NCBI RefSeq assembly: GCF_030813355.1 | Contig: NZ_JAUSUD010000001.1 | Location: forward strand, 124,001 to 188,000 | Source: Metabacillus malikii | Lineage (GTDB): Bacteria; Bacillota; Bacilli; Bacillales; Bacillaceae | DNA length: 64,000 nt | Direction of reading: 5' to 3' | Shown here: piece after piece, positions 26,217-35,802 of the stretch | Position numbering within the stretch: the first letter of the stretch is position 1 | How the letters are laid out: each line of letters begins with the position of its first letter | Notes under the pieces: generated by a model | The model's database searches: none | What the model was told of the DNA's origin: nothing | The model's input: the letters and a program-made list of their open reading frames with translations, nothing else | Translations under genes and position numbers: made by a program

Positions 26217-27455
26217 ATGGTTGAGATTAAAGTACCAGAACTTGCAGAATCTATTACTGAAGGAACGATTGCGCAATGGTTAAAACAACCGGGTGAATTA
26301 GTTGAAAAAGGGGAATACTTATTAGAAGTAGAGACTGATAAGGTAAATGTTGAACTTACTGCTGAATATACAGGTGTATTAAAAGAAGTACATAAGGAGT
26401 CTGGTGATACTGTACAAGTTGGAGAAACAATTGGGGTCATTGATATAAACAGTCATTCAGCAGAACCAGCTACAAAATCAGAAGAGAAAATTGAAGAAGC
26501 TGTTCAAGCAGATTCAAAAAATGTTGAAGTAGAAGATAATAATAAACAAAGACCGATTGCTTCACCAGCAGCAAGAAAACTAGCACGAGAACGAGGAATT
26601 GACTTGCAACAAGTTAAAACGGTTGACCCATTAGGTAGAGTACGAAAGCAAGATGTTGAGGCCCATTCTGAAGGTTCAGTACAACCAAACGAACAACAGA
26701 AATCAGTTGCAAAAAATACTGAGAAACAAGAGGCCTTCAAAGAACAACCAGGTAAACCAATTGAACGTATTAAAATGTCAAGACGTAGACAGACTATTGC
26801 GAACCGACTAGTTGAAGTACAGCAAACAGCTGCAATGTTAACGACATTTAATGAAGTAGATATGACAGCTGTAATGGAAGTAAGAAAGCGTCGTAAAGAT
26901 AAATTCTTTGAAACTCATGATGTGCGCTTAGGTTTCATGTCCTTCTTCACAAAAGCTGTTGTAGCGGCTTTAAAACAATATCCTTTACTTAACGCTGAAA
27001 TTCATGGAAATGAAATCGTCATGAAAAAATATTATGACATTGGAATAGCTGTATCAGCTCCAGAAGGTCTAGTCGTTCCAGTTGTACGCGATGCTGACCG
27101 TCTAAACTTTGCAGGTATCGAAAGTGAAATACTAAATTTAGCAGTAAAAGCGAGAGATAATAAACTAGGCTTATCGGATTTACAAGGTGGAACGTTTACG
27201 ATTACAAATGGTGGTGTATTCGGTTCCTTAATGTCTACTCCAATTTTAAATGGACCACAAGTTGGTATTCTAGGAATGCACAAAATCCAACTTAGACCTG
27301 TGGCAATTGATGAGGAAAAAATCGAAAATCGCCCAATGATGTACATTGCTCTATCATATGATCATCGAATTGTTGATGGTAAAGAAGCAGTTAGCTTCTT
27401 AGCAACTGTTAAAGAGCTATTAGAAGACCCAGAATCATTGTTATTAGAGGGCTAA
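26217..27455 (+). CDS. odhB: dihydrolipoyllysine-residue succinyltransferase (E2)
   Basis: A 412-residue E2 subunit of the 2-oxoglutarate dehydrogenase complex. The lipoyl domain (1-78) carries the lipoylated Lys in [10 protein letters not shown]. The peripheral subunit-binding domain lies at about 105-140 ([16 protein letters not shown]). Pro/Glu/Gln-rich linkers flank it, and the catalytic domain (185-412) ends with the HxxxDG active site in [15 protein letters not shown] 26217 has AGGGGGAG upstream; an upstream in-frame ATG at 26133 would translate the intergenic hairpin and is rejected. The E3 subunit is not in the window. A strong terminator ends the operon. Confidence 0.97.
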   Translation: MVEIKVPELAESITEGTIAQWLKQPGELVEKGEYLLEVETDKVNVELTAEYTGVLKEVHKESGDTVQVGETIGVIDINSHSAEPATKSEEKIEEAVQADSKNVEVEDNNKQRPIASPAARKLARERGIDLQQVKTVDPLGRVRKQDVEAHSEGSVQPNEQQKSVAKNTEKQEAFKEQPGKPIERIKMSRRRQTIANRLVEVQQTAAMLTTFNEVDMTAVMEVRKRRKDKFFETHDVRLGFMSFFTKAVVAALKQYPLLNAEIHGNEIVMKKYYDIGIAVSAPEGLVVPVVRDADRLNFAGIESEILNLAVKARDNKLGLSDLQGGTFTITNGGVFGSLMSTPILNGPQVGILGMHKIQLRPVAIDEEKIENRPMMYIALSYDHRIVDGKEAVSFLATVKELLEDPESLLLEG

Positions 27456-27465
27456 AATTTATTTT

Positions 27466-27500
27466 AAAAAAGGAATGGTGTTCATCACCATTCCTTTTTT
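27466..27500 (+). terminator. terminator after odhB
   Basis: Perfect 15-bp arms AAAAAAGGAATGGTG/CACCATTCCTTTTTT with a 5-base loop. Confidence 0.92.
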
Positions 27501-27624
27501 GATTGAACATGATATTAAAAGTTCGATAAGATAATTGGTAAAAGAAACACGTGTGTTTATTACAATAATACATTGGTATAATTACTCATCTTGATGTCAA
27601 AAAATGGTTTACTGTAACTTACTT

Positions 27625-28007
27625 AAGGGCTCTTTTCTAAAAAGATTGTTGTTTATTAATTGACTCTATCAAGGGTTGGTTGGAGCTGATTGCGAGATTC
27701 CTGCGGGATCGTGGGAGAGGTGAGACTCATGCAGGCGTTAACGCTGAGGAGATCGAAAAGCGTAGCATGCTTGCCCATCGACGTACAAACTGGAGGGTCA
27801 TCGATTGAGATAATGAAATCACGATGAGTGTCGAATGGCGCGAATCGAAGATGACTTATCGTAGGGAGGTGAACTGAAGTTAGATAGCGGGTAGCCGCCG
27901 GAGACAGGCTCAATACCACCCCACGGAAAACGAGTACTATAGCGGAAACCAACCCAAAACGACAACCCAGTAATAGTAATAAGCAACAATATTTGCGAAA
28001 ACAACCT
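27625..28007 (+). repeat. dispersed repeat, near full-length copy 4, with direct-repeat flanks
   Basis: Starts AAGGGCTCTTTTCTAAAAAG and ends TTGCGAAAACAACCT, with all internal blocks of the 40827-41205 copy in the same order (TCCTGCGGGAT, GAGGTGAGACT, ACGCTGAGGAG, GAAAAGCGTAG, CTTGCCCATCGACGTACAAA, GACTTATCGTAGGGAGGTGA, CCACGGAAAACGAGTACT). ACTT (or ACTTA) occurs directly before the left end (27621-27624) and directly after the right end (28008-28011), as expected for a target-site duplication. The remaining sequence to 28185 is the upstream region of the transporter gene. Confidence 0.88.
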
Positions 28008-28185
28008 ACTTAAAATCTAACAATGAAAGTATTTGTTTTTTTAGAAAATTTGTAATATGAATTATATTAGTAAAATGTTAAAATGGGAAGTAATATAATG
28101 TTAATATAGTATTGGTTAATGAATGAATTGCTATTAAATCATTTCTAATCAATCTACAAACGCATGTTAATTTAGAGGTGATTTA

Positions 28186-29532
28186 GTGGGTAACAATGTT
28201 GAACAATGGTCTTCAAAACTAGCTTTTATTCTTGCTGCGGCAGGATCTGCGATAGGTTTAGGAGCTATATGGAAATTCCCTTATGTGGCAGGTACAAGTG
28301 GTGGTGGAGCATTTCTGCTCATCTTCATTTTATTTACATTATTAGTAGGTTTACCTCTTCTTTTAGGGGAATTAGTGATAGGTCGAAATACGCAAAAAGA
28401 TGCAATTCGCTCGTATAAGCAAATTGCACCCAATTCGTTATGGCATAATATTGGTCGATTGGGCATTATTACTTGTTTTATCTTATTATCATTTTATAGT
28501 GTAGTTGGTGGCTGGATATTAATCTATATTATTAAAGCTTTATTAGGTGAGTTATCCGGGTTAACAGAAGTTCAATATAGTGAACTATTTGGACAAAGTA
28601 TATCCAATACTGGTTTGACGATTACAGCACAATTCATATTTATGATTATGACCATTTTTGTTGTATCAAAAGGTGTTTCAAATGGAATTGAAAAGGCTAG
28701 TCGTTTAATGATGCCTGCCCTTTTTATATTGTTCATCATTTTAATCATTAGGTCTGTTACACTTGAAGGTTCTATTGAAGGGATTATTTTCTTTTTACAA
28801 CCTGATTTAACTAAAATCTCATCTGAAACAATTCTTTACGCAATGGGACAATCCTTCTTTGCATTAAGTGTCGGTGTTTCTGTCATGGTTACGTATAGTT
28901 CATACTTATCTAAAAATGAAAATTTGCCGCAATCTGCAATTTCAATTGTCGTTTTAAACCTATTAGTTGCGATTTTAGCAGGTTTAGCAATTTTTCCAGC
29001 GGTTTTCTCATTTGGACTATCTCCTGATGCTGGACCCGTTTTGTTATTTAATGTATTGCCAACTGTATTTAATCAGATGCCATTTGGTATTGTGTTTTTA
29101 GTAGCTTTTTTACTTTTATTCCTTTTTGCAACATTGACCTCTGCATTTTCAATGTTAGAGATAATCGTTGCTTCAATAGCAAAAGGTAATCAAACGAAAA
29201 GAAATCATTATTCCTGGATAATAGGAATAGCAATATTTATAGTTGGTGTCCCATCTACTTTATCGTATGGGGTACTAAGTCATGTAACAATTTTTGATAA
29301 ATCCATTTTTGATGCTGCGGATTTTCTCGTTAGTAATATTTTAATGCCTTTAGGGGCCTTGTTAATATCAATCTTTGTACCAGCTAAACTGTCAAAAAAG
29401 ACACTCTACAATGAATTGAAACAGGGCTCATCGATTAGTAAAAAGCTATTTACAATTTGGTATTTCGTTTTAAAATATTTCGCTCCTATTGCGATAATCG
29501 TTGTGTTTTTAGACGCTTTAGGCATTATTTAA
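28186..29532 (+). CDS. yocR: sodium-dependent transporter of the NSS/SNF family (YocR-like)
   Basis: A 448-residue transporter with about 11-12 membrane helices and the neurotransmitter:sodium symporter signature at the N-terminus: [20 protein letters not shown] then [13 protein letters not shown], the sodium-binding unwound first helix. Later it has [20 protein letters not shown]. Bacterial NSS proteins take up amino acids or osmolytes with sodium; the substrate is not evident. GTG 28186 has GAGGTGA 5 bases upstream. In B. subtilis the paralogues yocR and yocS lie next to odhB; this one, with its NSS fold, corresponds to yocR. Confidence 0.9.
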   Translation: MGNNVEQWSSKLAFILAAAGSAIGLGAIWKFPYVAGTSGGGAFLLIFILFTLLVGLPLLLGELVIGRNTQKDAIRSYKQIAPNSLWHNIGRLGIITCFILLSFYSVVGGWILIYIIKALLGELSGLTEVQYSELFGQSISNTGLTITAQFIFMIMTIFVVSKGVSNGIEKASRLMMPALFILFIILIIRSVTLEGSIEGIIFFLQPDLTKISSETILYAMGQSFFALSVGVSVMVTYSSYLSKNENLPQSAISIVVLNLLVAILAGLAIFPAVFSFGLSPDAGPVLLFNVLPTVFNQMPFGIVFLVAFLLLFLFATLTSAFSMLEIIVASIAKGNQTKRNHYSWIIGIAIFIVGVPSTLSYGVLSHVTIFDKSIFDAADFLVSNILMPLGALLISIFVPAKLSKKTLYNELKQGSSISKKLFTIWYFVLKYFAPIAIIVVFLDALGII

Positions 29533-29537
29533 AAAAT

Positions 29538-29578
29538 AGAGGGTGATTAAAAGGGGATAGCCCTTAAAATCACCCTCT
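29538..29578. terminator. terminator after the transporter gene
   Basis: A long stem AGAGGGTGATT/AATCACCCTCT continues inward with AAGGG/CCCTT around a small loop. It lies in the gap converging with sodF. Confidence 0.7.
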
Positions 29579-29684
29579 GATTTGTGTGTATACACTCTAA
29601 TAGCAATACTAGGCCTATTTAGTCAATATACGTTCGTTTTAATTTTAGCTTAGGTTGACATTGGCAATTGATACAACTTCATTA

Positions 29685-30587
29685 TTAAAATGGTTTCCAT
29701 TTTAATTGTTGACCTTCATGATATCTACGCTCAACTTCACGCCAATTTACAACATTCCACCAATTCTTCACATATGATTTTCTGTCATTTTTATATTTTA
29801 AATAATATGCATGTTCCCATACATCTAATACTAATAGAGGAACAATATCCCATTGGCTTAAATTTTGATGTTTTTCAGCTTGGAGTATTTCTAGTCTTCT
29901 TGACCTTGGTGACCAAACTAGGATGGCCCATCCAACTGCTTCAACATTTACTGCAGCTTCGGTAAAATGTTGTTTAAATTTCTCAAAACTGCCGAATGTG
30001 CTGATGATTTCTTTCATTAACATACCAGTTGGCTCGCCTCCACCATCCGGAGTCATGATATTCCAAAAAATTGTGTGCAGGTAATGACCCGCACCATGAA
30101 ATGCTGCCTCTCTTTGCCAATGTTTAATCATTGAATAATCATTTGAATTACGAGCTTTTCGCATTTCTTTTTCAGCCTTATTTAAGCCATCTACATATGT
30201 TTTATGATGTTTATCATGATGTAGTCTCATTGTTTCTCGATCTATATATGGTTCAAGTGCTTCATAATTATATGGTAGTGGTGGTAAGCTATGTTCTCCG
30301 ATCGGCACAGTATTCGTGTGTTGAGGTAGACGTGTGTCTGTTACAGGAAGCTCATTTAATGTATAGTAGGATTCAAATTGTAGATATAATTGATTTGCAC
30401 GCTCATAGATTTTGATGGGTTCAACCAAAATTTCAGTCGATAGTTCCTCTTGGAAATCTAAAAGATGTTTCTTCCATTCTTCCAATTGAGTGATATTATG
30501 TGAATCTCTCAAACTAGTTAACGAGTCATTATATGTGGTCAACATTTCTTGGCACCAATGAATCATAATATTTTTGTATTCTGTCAT
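29685..30587 (-). CDS. sodF: superoxide dismutase SodF (Fe/Mn type) with N-terminal extension
   Basis: A 300-residue Fe/Mn superoxide dismutase preceded by about 95 extra residues that are helical and polar. The core has the first metal His in TMRLHHDKHHKTYVDGLN, the second in GHYLHTIFWNIM, and the Asp/His pair in DVWEHAYYLKYKNDRKSYV. GGGEPTGML between them is typical. B. subtilis SodF (YocN region, about 281 residues) also has this long N-terminus. Metal preference is not decided by sequence. ATG 30587 has AGGAGG upstream. It lies 95 bp downstream of sqhC on the same strand, as in B. subtilis. Confidence 0.93.
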   Translation of the reverse strand: MTEYKNIMIHWCQEMLTTYNDSLTSLRDSHNITQLEEWKKHLLDFQEELSTEILVEPIKIYERANQLYLQFESYYTLNELPVTDTRLPQHTNTVPIGEHSLPPLPYNYEALEPYIDRETMRLHHDKHHKTYVDGLNKAEKEMRKARNSNDYSMIKHWQREAAFHGAGHYLHTIFWNIMTPDGGGEPTGMLMKEIISTFGSFEKFKQHFTEAAVNVEAVGWAILVWSPRSRRLEILQAEKHQNLSQWDIVPLLVLDVWEHAYYLKYKNDRKSYVKNWWNVVNWREVERRYHEGQQLKWKPF

Positions 30588-30681
30588 GCTATTTTTCCTC
30601 CTCCCGTTACGTAGTTCTCATAATATGCTGGTAAAATGAAACGTTGACAGCATAAGTCCATAGTAATGTAAAATGAGTTAC

Positions 30682-32547
30682 TTATTTCTTCTGTAAGTAA
30701 TGAGCGAATGCCAATAGGGGAAAGACTTTATTATAACTATGATAGTTAATGTAAAATTGACCCGGTAGACCAATTCCGGTAGGATATGAAAAGCTAGCTT
30801 TATCTTGATTTTCTCTAAGGAGATATAATAATCCTCGTCTAACCTCCTGACTGTTTTTGTGACCTGCTTGTATTAAAGCATCAACGGCCCATGCTGTTTG
30901 GCTAGGCGTGCTGAAAGAAAGCGGTGTATAAGCTCTAACTTGACTACTACTACAAGACTCACCCCAACCACCATCGGAATGCTGAATGTGCTTTAACCAA
31001 TTTGTTGCTTTTTTAATCGGTAGTGCGTTTTTTGATATTCCGACTGCAGTAAGACCTGTTACTGCTGCCCAAGTTCCATATATGTAACAAACTCCCCAAC
31101 GGCCATACCATGATCCATTTGTCTGTTGCTGTTGCAATAACCAATAGACACTAGCTTTTATAAGTGGATGTTGAATTGTTAACCCACAATAATTACCGAG
31201 GAATTCTAAAACTCTACCTGTTAAATCGGGAGTGGAAGGGTCAATTGCAGCATCTTTTGCATTGTCAATTGGTAAGAATGTTAGTATAGGGTTTGCTTTA
31301 TTTTTTTCAAATGCAGCCCAACCACCGTCAACGTTTTGCATAGATAGTAAATAACTAACTCCCGTAAACCAACTTTGATAGACTGCTTTATCCGTTTGTG
31401 CTGTCCTAGTCAAGGCCCTCAATACTGCTGAGGTATCATCATTGTCAGGATTTAATGTATTATTGTGTGAAAAGCCCCAGCCACCATACTTTCTTTCAAA
31501 TAGATGAACCGTATCACTTATCTGTTGTTTATTTACTAAGTATTTTGTTGCTTTCTGAATACTAGGATGATTGGCTGGTATCTGTGCTTCTTGAAACGCA
31601 TAACTTAATAATGATGTGTCCCAGATAGTTGATGTAGAATTTTCGAGGTGTACCCCATTACAGTTTTTATTAAGAAGGTTTTTTAAACTGACTATTGCTT
31701 TTTTTATAATCGGGGATTCCTTTTTATAACCGAGAGCTAGAAGTGCGTAAATCATATAAAAAGTCGCACTTGCATAGCTAAAAAGGGTGCCGTCGTTTTC
31801 AATTCGATTTATCATATATTGTTCTGCTCGTTCATAGCCTAAACGGTGGAAATATTTAGGGAGATTCAGTAATTTTATCATCTCTGCTTTAAAAGGATTA
31901 TCTAAACGAGTTGTCGAGAATAACTCCCATTCATCGATACCACGATGTAAGTTGAGAGAATTGAGGCTAGGAGCACTTCTGTTATTTATTGTAAATTTTT
32001 TGTTTGCAGCAATAATCATTGGAAGTAAGTGTACTCTGGCATATGAACTAAAATGATTAAAATGTATCGGAGAAGACGAGGGGAGTAACATGAAAGTCAT
32101 AGGAATGTAAAAATATGCTGGCCATTTGTATTGACCTATAACTGCAAGCATCCACTTTGTCATAAAGTGTGTGTTTGATAGTCCACCTTGTTGTTTAATA
32201 AATCGTTTAGCTTTCCGTAAATTTGGATGATTAGGAGAATATAGTCCTGAGTATAAAATAGCGGTATAAGCTAGAACAGTACAAGACAAATCACCTGACA
32301 TTTCATCGGGGGCTACTGACCATGTTCCGTTCTTATTTTGGATTACCATTAGTCTATTGACTAATTCTTGAATGAGTTTCTCTTCGTTATCAATTTCTAA
32401 GACACGTAATAATATAATCATATAAGCATCAGTTAAAAGACCACCCTCAAAACAAAAATCCCAATTTCCTTCTATCTGTTGCATGCTTATTAATTCCTTA
32501 ATACGTTTGTCAACTTCTTTTTTGATTTTCATTTCAAATAAATCCAT
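30682..32547 (-). CDS. sqhC: squalene-hopene cyclase family, sporulenol synthase SqhC
   Basis: A 621-residue terpene cyclase of two alpha-barrel domains. The protonating DxDD motif is present as DNDDT in NPDNDDTSAVLRAL. Several QW repeats are visible (GGWGFSHN, QNVDGGWAAFE, QTNGSWYGRWG, HSDGGWGES). In B. subtilis SqhC makes sporulenes from tetraprenyl-beta-curcumene in spore membranes, while relatives make hopene; sequence alone does not settle which, but the sodF-yocR-odhAB context equals that of B. subtilis sqhC. ATG 32547 has AGGTGG 6 bases upstream. Confidence 0.93.
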   Translation of the reverse strand: MDLFEMKIKKEVDKRIKELISMQQIEGNWDFCFEGGLLTDAYMIILLRVLEIDNEEKLIQELVNRLMVIQNKNGTWSVAPDEMSGDLSCTVLAYTAILYSGLYSPNHPNLRKAKRFIKQQGGLSNTHFMTKWMLAVIGQYKWPAYFYIPMTFMLLPSSSPIHFNHFSSYARVHLLPMIIAANKKFTINNRSAPSLNSLNLHRGIDEWELFSTTRLDNPFKAEMIKLLNLPKYFHRLGYERAEQYMINRIENDGTLFSYASATFYMIYALLALGYKKESPIIKKAIVSLKNLLNKNCNGVHLENSTSTIWDTSLLSYAFQEAQIPANHPSIQKATKYLVNKQQISDTVHLFERKYGGWGFSHNNTLNPDNDDTSAVLRALTRTAQTDKAVYQSWFTGVSYLLSMQNVDGGWAAFEKNKANPILTFLPIDNAKDAAIDPSTPDLTGRVLEFLGNYCGLTIQHPLIKASVYWLLQQQQTNGSWYGRWGVCYIYGTWAAVTGLTAVGISKNALPIKKATNWLKHIQHSDGGWGESCSSSQVRAYTPLSFSTPSQTAWAVDALIQAGHKNSQEVRRGLLYLLRENQDKASFSYPTGIGLPGQFYINYHSYNKVFPLLAFAHYLQKK

Positions 32548-32733
32548 TCTTTACCACCTCAGCATAAACATATGCCTAGAATGAATAGTTATGTATGGTA
32601 TGTATCGAAGAGTTAATTGATATAAGTTTTAATGAATTCGAAGTGCCATTGTAGAGAAAAAATAATTTAAATTTCATAATTGTCATTTCTGTTCATTTCA
32701 GGTTAAACTAAGGGAAGAAAGGAATGAACAATT

Positions 32734-32940
32734 ATGATCCATAAAACTTGGCAAACATCAAAACCAAAAAAGAAAGTAACGTGTGTACATACGAATGCAA
32801 AAAAATATGTTGTACAAAATGTGTTAACTGTTGGTAAGCAGTATGATGTACAAAATGAAACAGATGAATTTTTCTTTGTTATAGATAATACCGGAAAAGT
32901 TGGCGGTTTTTACAAAGAATATTTTGAGACACAAGCATAG
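32734..32940 (+). CDS. DUF6501-family small protein
   Basis: A 68-residue protein with KKVTCVHTNAKKYVVQNVLT, VGKQYDVQNETDEFFFVIDN and the ending GKVGGFYKEYFE. I recall this pattern as a small conserved Bacillaceae family (DUF6501) without known function. The fold looks like a small SH3-like barrel. GAAAGGAATG lies about 11 bases before the ATG, slightly far. It is a single gene closed by a terminator. Confidence 0.8.
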   Translation: MIHKTWQTSKPKKKVTCVHTNAKKYVVQNVLTVGKQYDVQNETDEFFFVIDNTGKVGGFYKEYFETQA

Positions 32941-32952
32941 TAGCTTGATGGA

Positions 32953-32981
32953 AGAATGGCTTTAAAGTCATTCTTTTTTGT
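32953..32981 (+). terminator. terminator after the DUF6501 gene
   Basis: AAGAATG-CTTT/AAAG-TCATTCTT stem followed by TTTTTTG. Confidence 0.8.
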
Positions 32982-33024
32982 ATATATAAACAACTTAAAC
33001 CGTTTATTTGAAAGGTAGAGAACA

Positions 33025-33531
33025 ATGAAAGAAATCATTAATATTCGAGATGCAAAACTAGATGATTTACGTAGAATTGTGGAAATATATAATTTGTCGA
33101 TACCAGGACGTATTGCTACTGCTGATTTGGAAGAGATAACTGTTGAGAGTAGACTCCATTGGTTCCATGAGCACAATACTCATAGTCGGCCTTTATGGGT
33201 ACTTGAGGAAGATGACAAGACGGTTGGCTGGCTCAGTTTCCAATCTTTTTATGGCAGACCCGCTTACTTAGCAACAGCAGAAGTTAGTATATATTTAGAT
33301 CCGTCAGTACACGGTAAGAAATATGCACAAAGACTACTAAGGCAAGCGATACAAGCTTGTCCAACTTTACAAATTAATACTTTGCTTGCATTTGTATTTG
33401 CTCATAATGTAGCTAGTATAAATTTATTTAATAAATTTCATTTTGAAAAATGGGCTCATTTACCACGTATAGCTAACATGGGAGGAGTAGAGAGGGATTT
33501 ATTGATTCTTGGTAAGCGTGTTAATGAATAA
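33025..33531 (+). CDS. GNAT N-acetyltransferase, phosphinothricin-acetyltransferase-like
   Basis: A 168-residue GNAT acetyltransferase of the Pat/YncA group. It begins INIRDAKLDDLRRIVEIYN and has ATAEVSIYLDPSVHGKKYAQ, where the V-x-P-x-x-H-G-K-x-x-A-x-x-L acetyl-CoA loop lies. It continues with FVFAHNVASINLFNKFHFEKWAHLPR. Relatives acetylate phosphinothricin, methionine sulfoximine or other amino-acid analogues; the natural substrate is open. GAAAGG is upstream of ATG 33025. It ends 61 bp before nrnB, so cotranscription is possible. Confidence 0.88.
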   Translation: MKEIINIRDAKLDDLRRIVEIYNLSIPGRIATADLEEITVESRLHWFHEHNTHSRPLWVLEEDDKTVGWLSFQSFYGRPAYLATAEVSIYLDPSVHGKKYAQRLLRQAIQACPTLQINTLLAFVFAHNVASINLFNKFHFEKWAHLPRIANMGGVERDLLILGKRVNE

Positions 33532-33592
33532 AGAAGTCTTTACAAAACACATACTGATAAAAGCAGAAAAAAATTGTAATGAAGGTGAAAAA

Positions 33593-34795
33593 ATGTCTGT
33601 CCACTTATACTCACATAATGATTTAGATGGAGTAAGCTGCGGAATATTGGCTAAGTATGCATTTAAAGAAAAGGTTCAAGTTCAATATTTGTCTGTAAAC
33701 CGAGTTGATTATCAAGTAGCAGATTTCTTAACTGCAGTAGCAGGATATGAAAGAGATTATACTTTATACATCACAGATGTCTCCGTCAATCGTGATAATG
33801 AAGCAAAAATAGAAGCATTTGTTCAAAAGGGTGGACGTATTCAATTGATTGACCATCATAAGACTGCATTAACTCTTAATCAATATAAATGGGGTTTAGT
33901 AACTGTTGAAGATGATATCGGAAAAAAAACATGTGCTACATCTTTATTTTATCATTATTTAGTTGAACACGGACTTATAGAAGAAAAGCCGGTTTTAGAT
34001 GAATATGTTGAGTTAGTTCGTTTATACGATACTTGGGACTGGGAGAAGCAGCAAAAAGTTGAAGCGAAGAGATTAAATGATTTACTTTATATGCAATCGA
34101 TCGAAGATTTTGAGGAAAGTATGCTCGAAAGGTTAACAAACCATGTACATTTTACATTCGATGGATTTGAAGAAAGATTACTTGACCTGGAAGAGAAAAA
34201 AACGGAACGATATATTAAAAGAAAAAGAAGAGAATTGGTGCAAACGAATATCGGCAATTTGTGTCTCGGTATTGTTCATGCTGAATCGTACCACTCGGAA
34301 CTAGGTAATGCATTAGGGAAGGATAATCCTCATTTAGATTGTATTGCAATCATGAATATGGGGAGTAAAAAAATTGGATTTAGGACGATCCATGACCATA
34401 TTGATGTGTCAGATATCGCAGGCAAATATGGTGGCGGTGGACATGCAAAAGCAGCTGGATGTACGTTAACAAAAGAAGCATTCAAAGTATTCATTGATAA
34501 GCCATTTCAGATAAAGCCATTGAAAGAAGATGCTAAACATAATCAAATCAATATAAAAGGGTATTGTGCATTGTTTGAAAACAGAGACGAAGACTTTTTC
34601 CTCGTTTACCAAAGAAAGCAAGGAGAGTGGCTGCTTGAAAAAAATCACAAATTACTATCTCACACGTCTACAAGTTTTACAAATATGGAACATTACATAA
34701 AACGGACATACCAAGTTGGACTCGCTCATGATGATAAATTAATTGAATACTTACTTGAAGGGTATCAACGTGAGCAAAAAAATAGACAAAGTTGA
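33593..34795 (+). CDS. nrnB: DHH-family oligoribonuclease NrnB
   Basis: A 400-residue DHH/DHHA1 phosphoesterase, the length of B. subtilis NrnB (YngD). The Mn-binding DHH part has SHNDLDGVSCG near the N-terminus, YITDVSVN, and the DHH motif in LIDHHKTAL. The substrate-binding DHHA1 part has KYGGGGHAKAAG. NrnB degrades short RNAs and 2-5-mer oligonucleotides from the 3' or 5' end to nucleotides. ATG 33593 has GAAGGTG 6 bases upstream; an earlier in-frame start would overlap the GNAT gene and is unsupported. The C-terminal 100 residues are less conserved. Confidence 0.86.
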   Translation: MSVHLYSHNDLDGVSCGILAKYAFKEKVQVQYLSVNRVDYQVADFLTAVAGYERDYTLYITDVSVNRDNEAKIEAFVQKGGRIQLIDHHKTALTLNQYKWGLVTVEDDIGKKTCATSLFYHYLVEHGLIEEKPVLDEYVELVRLYDTWDWEKQQKVEAKRLNDLLYMQSIEDFEESMLERLTNHVHFTFDGFEERLLDLEEKKTERYIKRKRRELVQTNIGNLCLGIVHAESYHSELGNALGKDNPHLDCIAIMNMGSKKIGFRTIHDHIDVSDIAGKYGGGGHAKAAGCTLTKEAFKVFIDKPFQIKPLKEDAKHNQINIKGYCALFENRDEDFFLVYQRKQGEWLLEKNHKLLSHTSTSFTNMEHYIKRTYQVGLAHDDKLIEYLLEGYQREQKNRQS

Positions 34796-35000
34796 ATATG
34801 CCCAGATTGGTATGAGGTGGTTTAAAACGGTTGGTCAGCTATTGTTAAGATTAAGGTTTACATGAAATTAATTTGATTATGAGTGAAGAACTGGAATGGT
34901 GAGGGAATTCAAGCTGTGTAATGAATGAAACTCACCATTCAGCCTTCTATAGAGGAAACTTTGCAGATTTATAATCAACAAAAGGGAATCAAATATCACA

Positions 35001-35441
35001 TTAATCAACAACAATATATGCAATCATTTTCGTACCATTTTGAGAGTGTGCATCACAAATTAGCTTATATGTCCCTTCTTCTTTAAAATATAAGGGAACT
35101 GTGGTTTCTTCCCCTTTTTTAACAATTCCTCTAATGTCAGCCCCTTCGATATAAAATGGGTGTTCTTCACCATTTACACCAAAAATATGCAAAGTGACCT
35201 TTTCTCCTTTAGGTACGATAATAGTGCCAGGATCAAATCTGTATGCTTCTATTTTTTCTCCGTCCTTCGTTGTTGTAGAGAATTCCCCGGTTACCATGTG
35301 GTATTCTAAAGTACTCACCTCATCAGTTTCGCTGAAAGTAGTGGTGCTTCTTTCCATATAGTAGTATAAGAAACTACTACTAAGAATGAGTACTATAACG
35401 ATGAAAACAAGCCATTTTTTATCTATGATGTATAGTTTCAC
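35001..35441 (-). CDS. membrane-anchored cupredoxin-domain protein
   Basis: A 146-residue protein with an N-terminal membrane anchor (about 10-28, WLVFIVIVLILSSSFLYYY) and an extracytoplasmic cupredoxin domain (50-146). Possible copper ligands are the His in GEEHPFYIEG and the set Cys, His and Met in CDAHSQNGTKM near the C-terminus, which fits a type 1 site. It resembles the cupredoxin part of cytochrome oxidase subunit II or nitrosocyanin-like proteins but is separate. GTG 35441 is chosen because AGGAGG lies 7 bases upstream; the TTG two codons before is too close. The partner is unknown. Confidence 0.78.
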   Translation of the reverse strand: MKLYIIDKKWLVFIVIVLILSSSFLYYYMERSTTTFSETDEVSTLEYHMVTGEFSTTTKDGEKIEAYRFDPGTIIVPKGEKVTLHIFGVNGEEHPFYIEGADIRGIVKKGEETTVPLYFKEEGTYKLICDAHSQNGTKMIAYIVVD

Positions 35442-35660
35442 TTCCAAGCCTCCTTAATCTAATATTTGTTGGTTCCTACTCTAGTCTTTTTCTAAAAGAC
35501 AGAAGAAATTTTATCTATTTGTTTAAATAAGCAAAAGTTGACGAAAACTTCGGGGCTTATCTCATCATATGTATGATAAGTAAATAACTTGTCTACATTA
35601 TTCGTTTAGTTGTATTTTGAAAAAAAGTTCTATCTATTAGAATGAAAATATGTTATAGTT

Positions 35661-35779
35661 ATTGAGCGATGAGCTGAATTGTATAAGTCGAATGACAAGC
35701 CCTAGGGCAATGCACGATGTGGCGTGCAGTCTTCGCCTCAATCACGTAAAAAAGACGTCTACTTAGACGTCTTTTTGTT
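35661..35779 (+). ncRNA. candidate structured RNA with its own terminator
   Basis: No ORF lies here. A closing stem TTGAGCGA (35662-35669) pairs with TCG-C-CTCAA (35733-35741, one bulged C). Inside it are a perfect 6-bp hairpin TGCACG/CGTGCA (35711-35716/35723-35728) and the short palindrome GCCCTAGGGC. A strong terminator follows at once. TTATAGTT at about 35653-35660 could be a -10 box, though I see no good -35. The RNA class is not recognised; no coding gene follows on this strand, so a free small RNA is more likely than a riboswitch. Confidence 0.45.
35749..35779. terminator. bidirectional terminator
   Basis: 13-bp arms AAAAAGACGTCTA/TAGACGTCTTTTT. It serves the candidate RNA on the plus strand and the GGDEF-EAL gene remnant on the minus strand. 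Confidence 0.9.
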
Positions 35780-35802
35780 TTTATAGATAGACCTTACATC
35801 GT

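Noticed and set aside
27656-28004. Frames of 98 and 61 codons on the minus strand
   Set aside because: Both are inside the repeat at 27625-28007, overlap each other in different frames and lack ribosome binding sites.
35661-35779. Candidate RNA as a c-di-GMP riboswitch of the GGDEF-EAL gene
   Set aside because: It is on the opposite strand and downstream of that gene, so it cannot be its leader, and the known c-di-GMP-I core is not seen.
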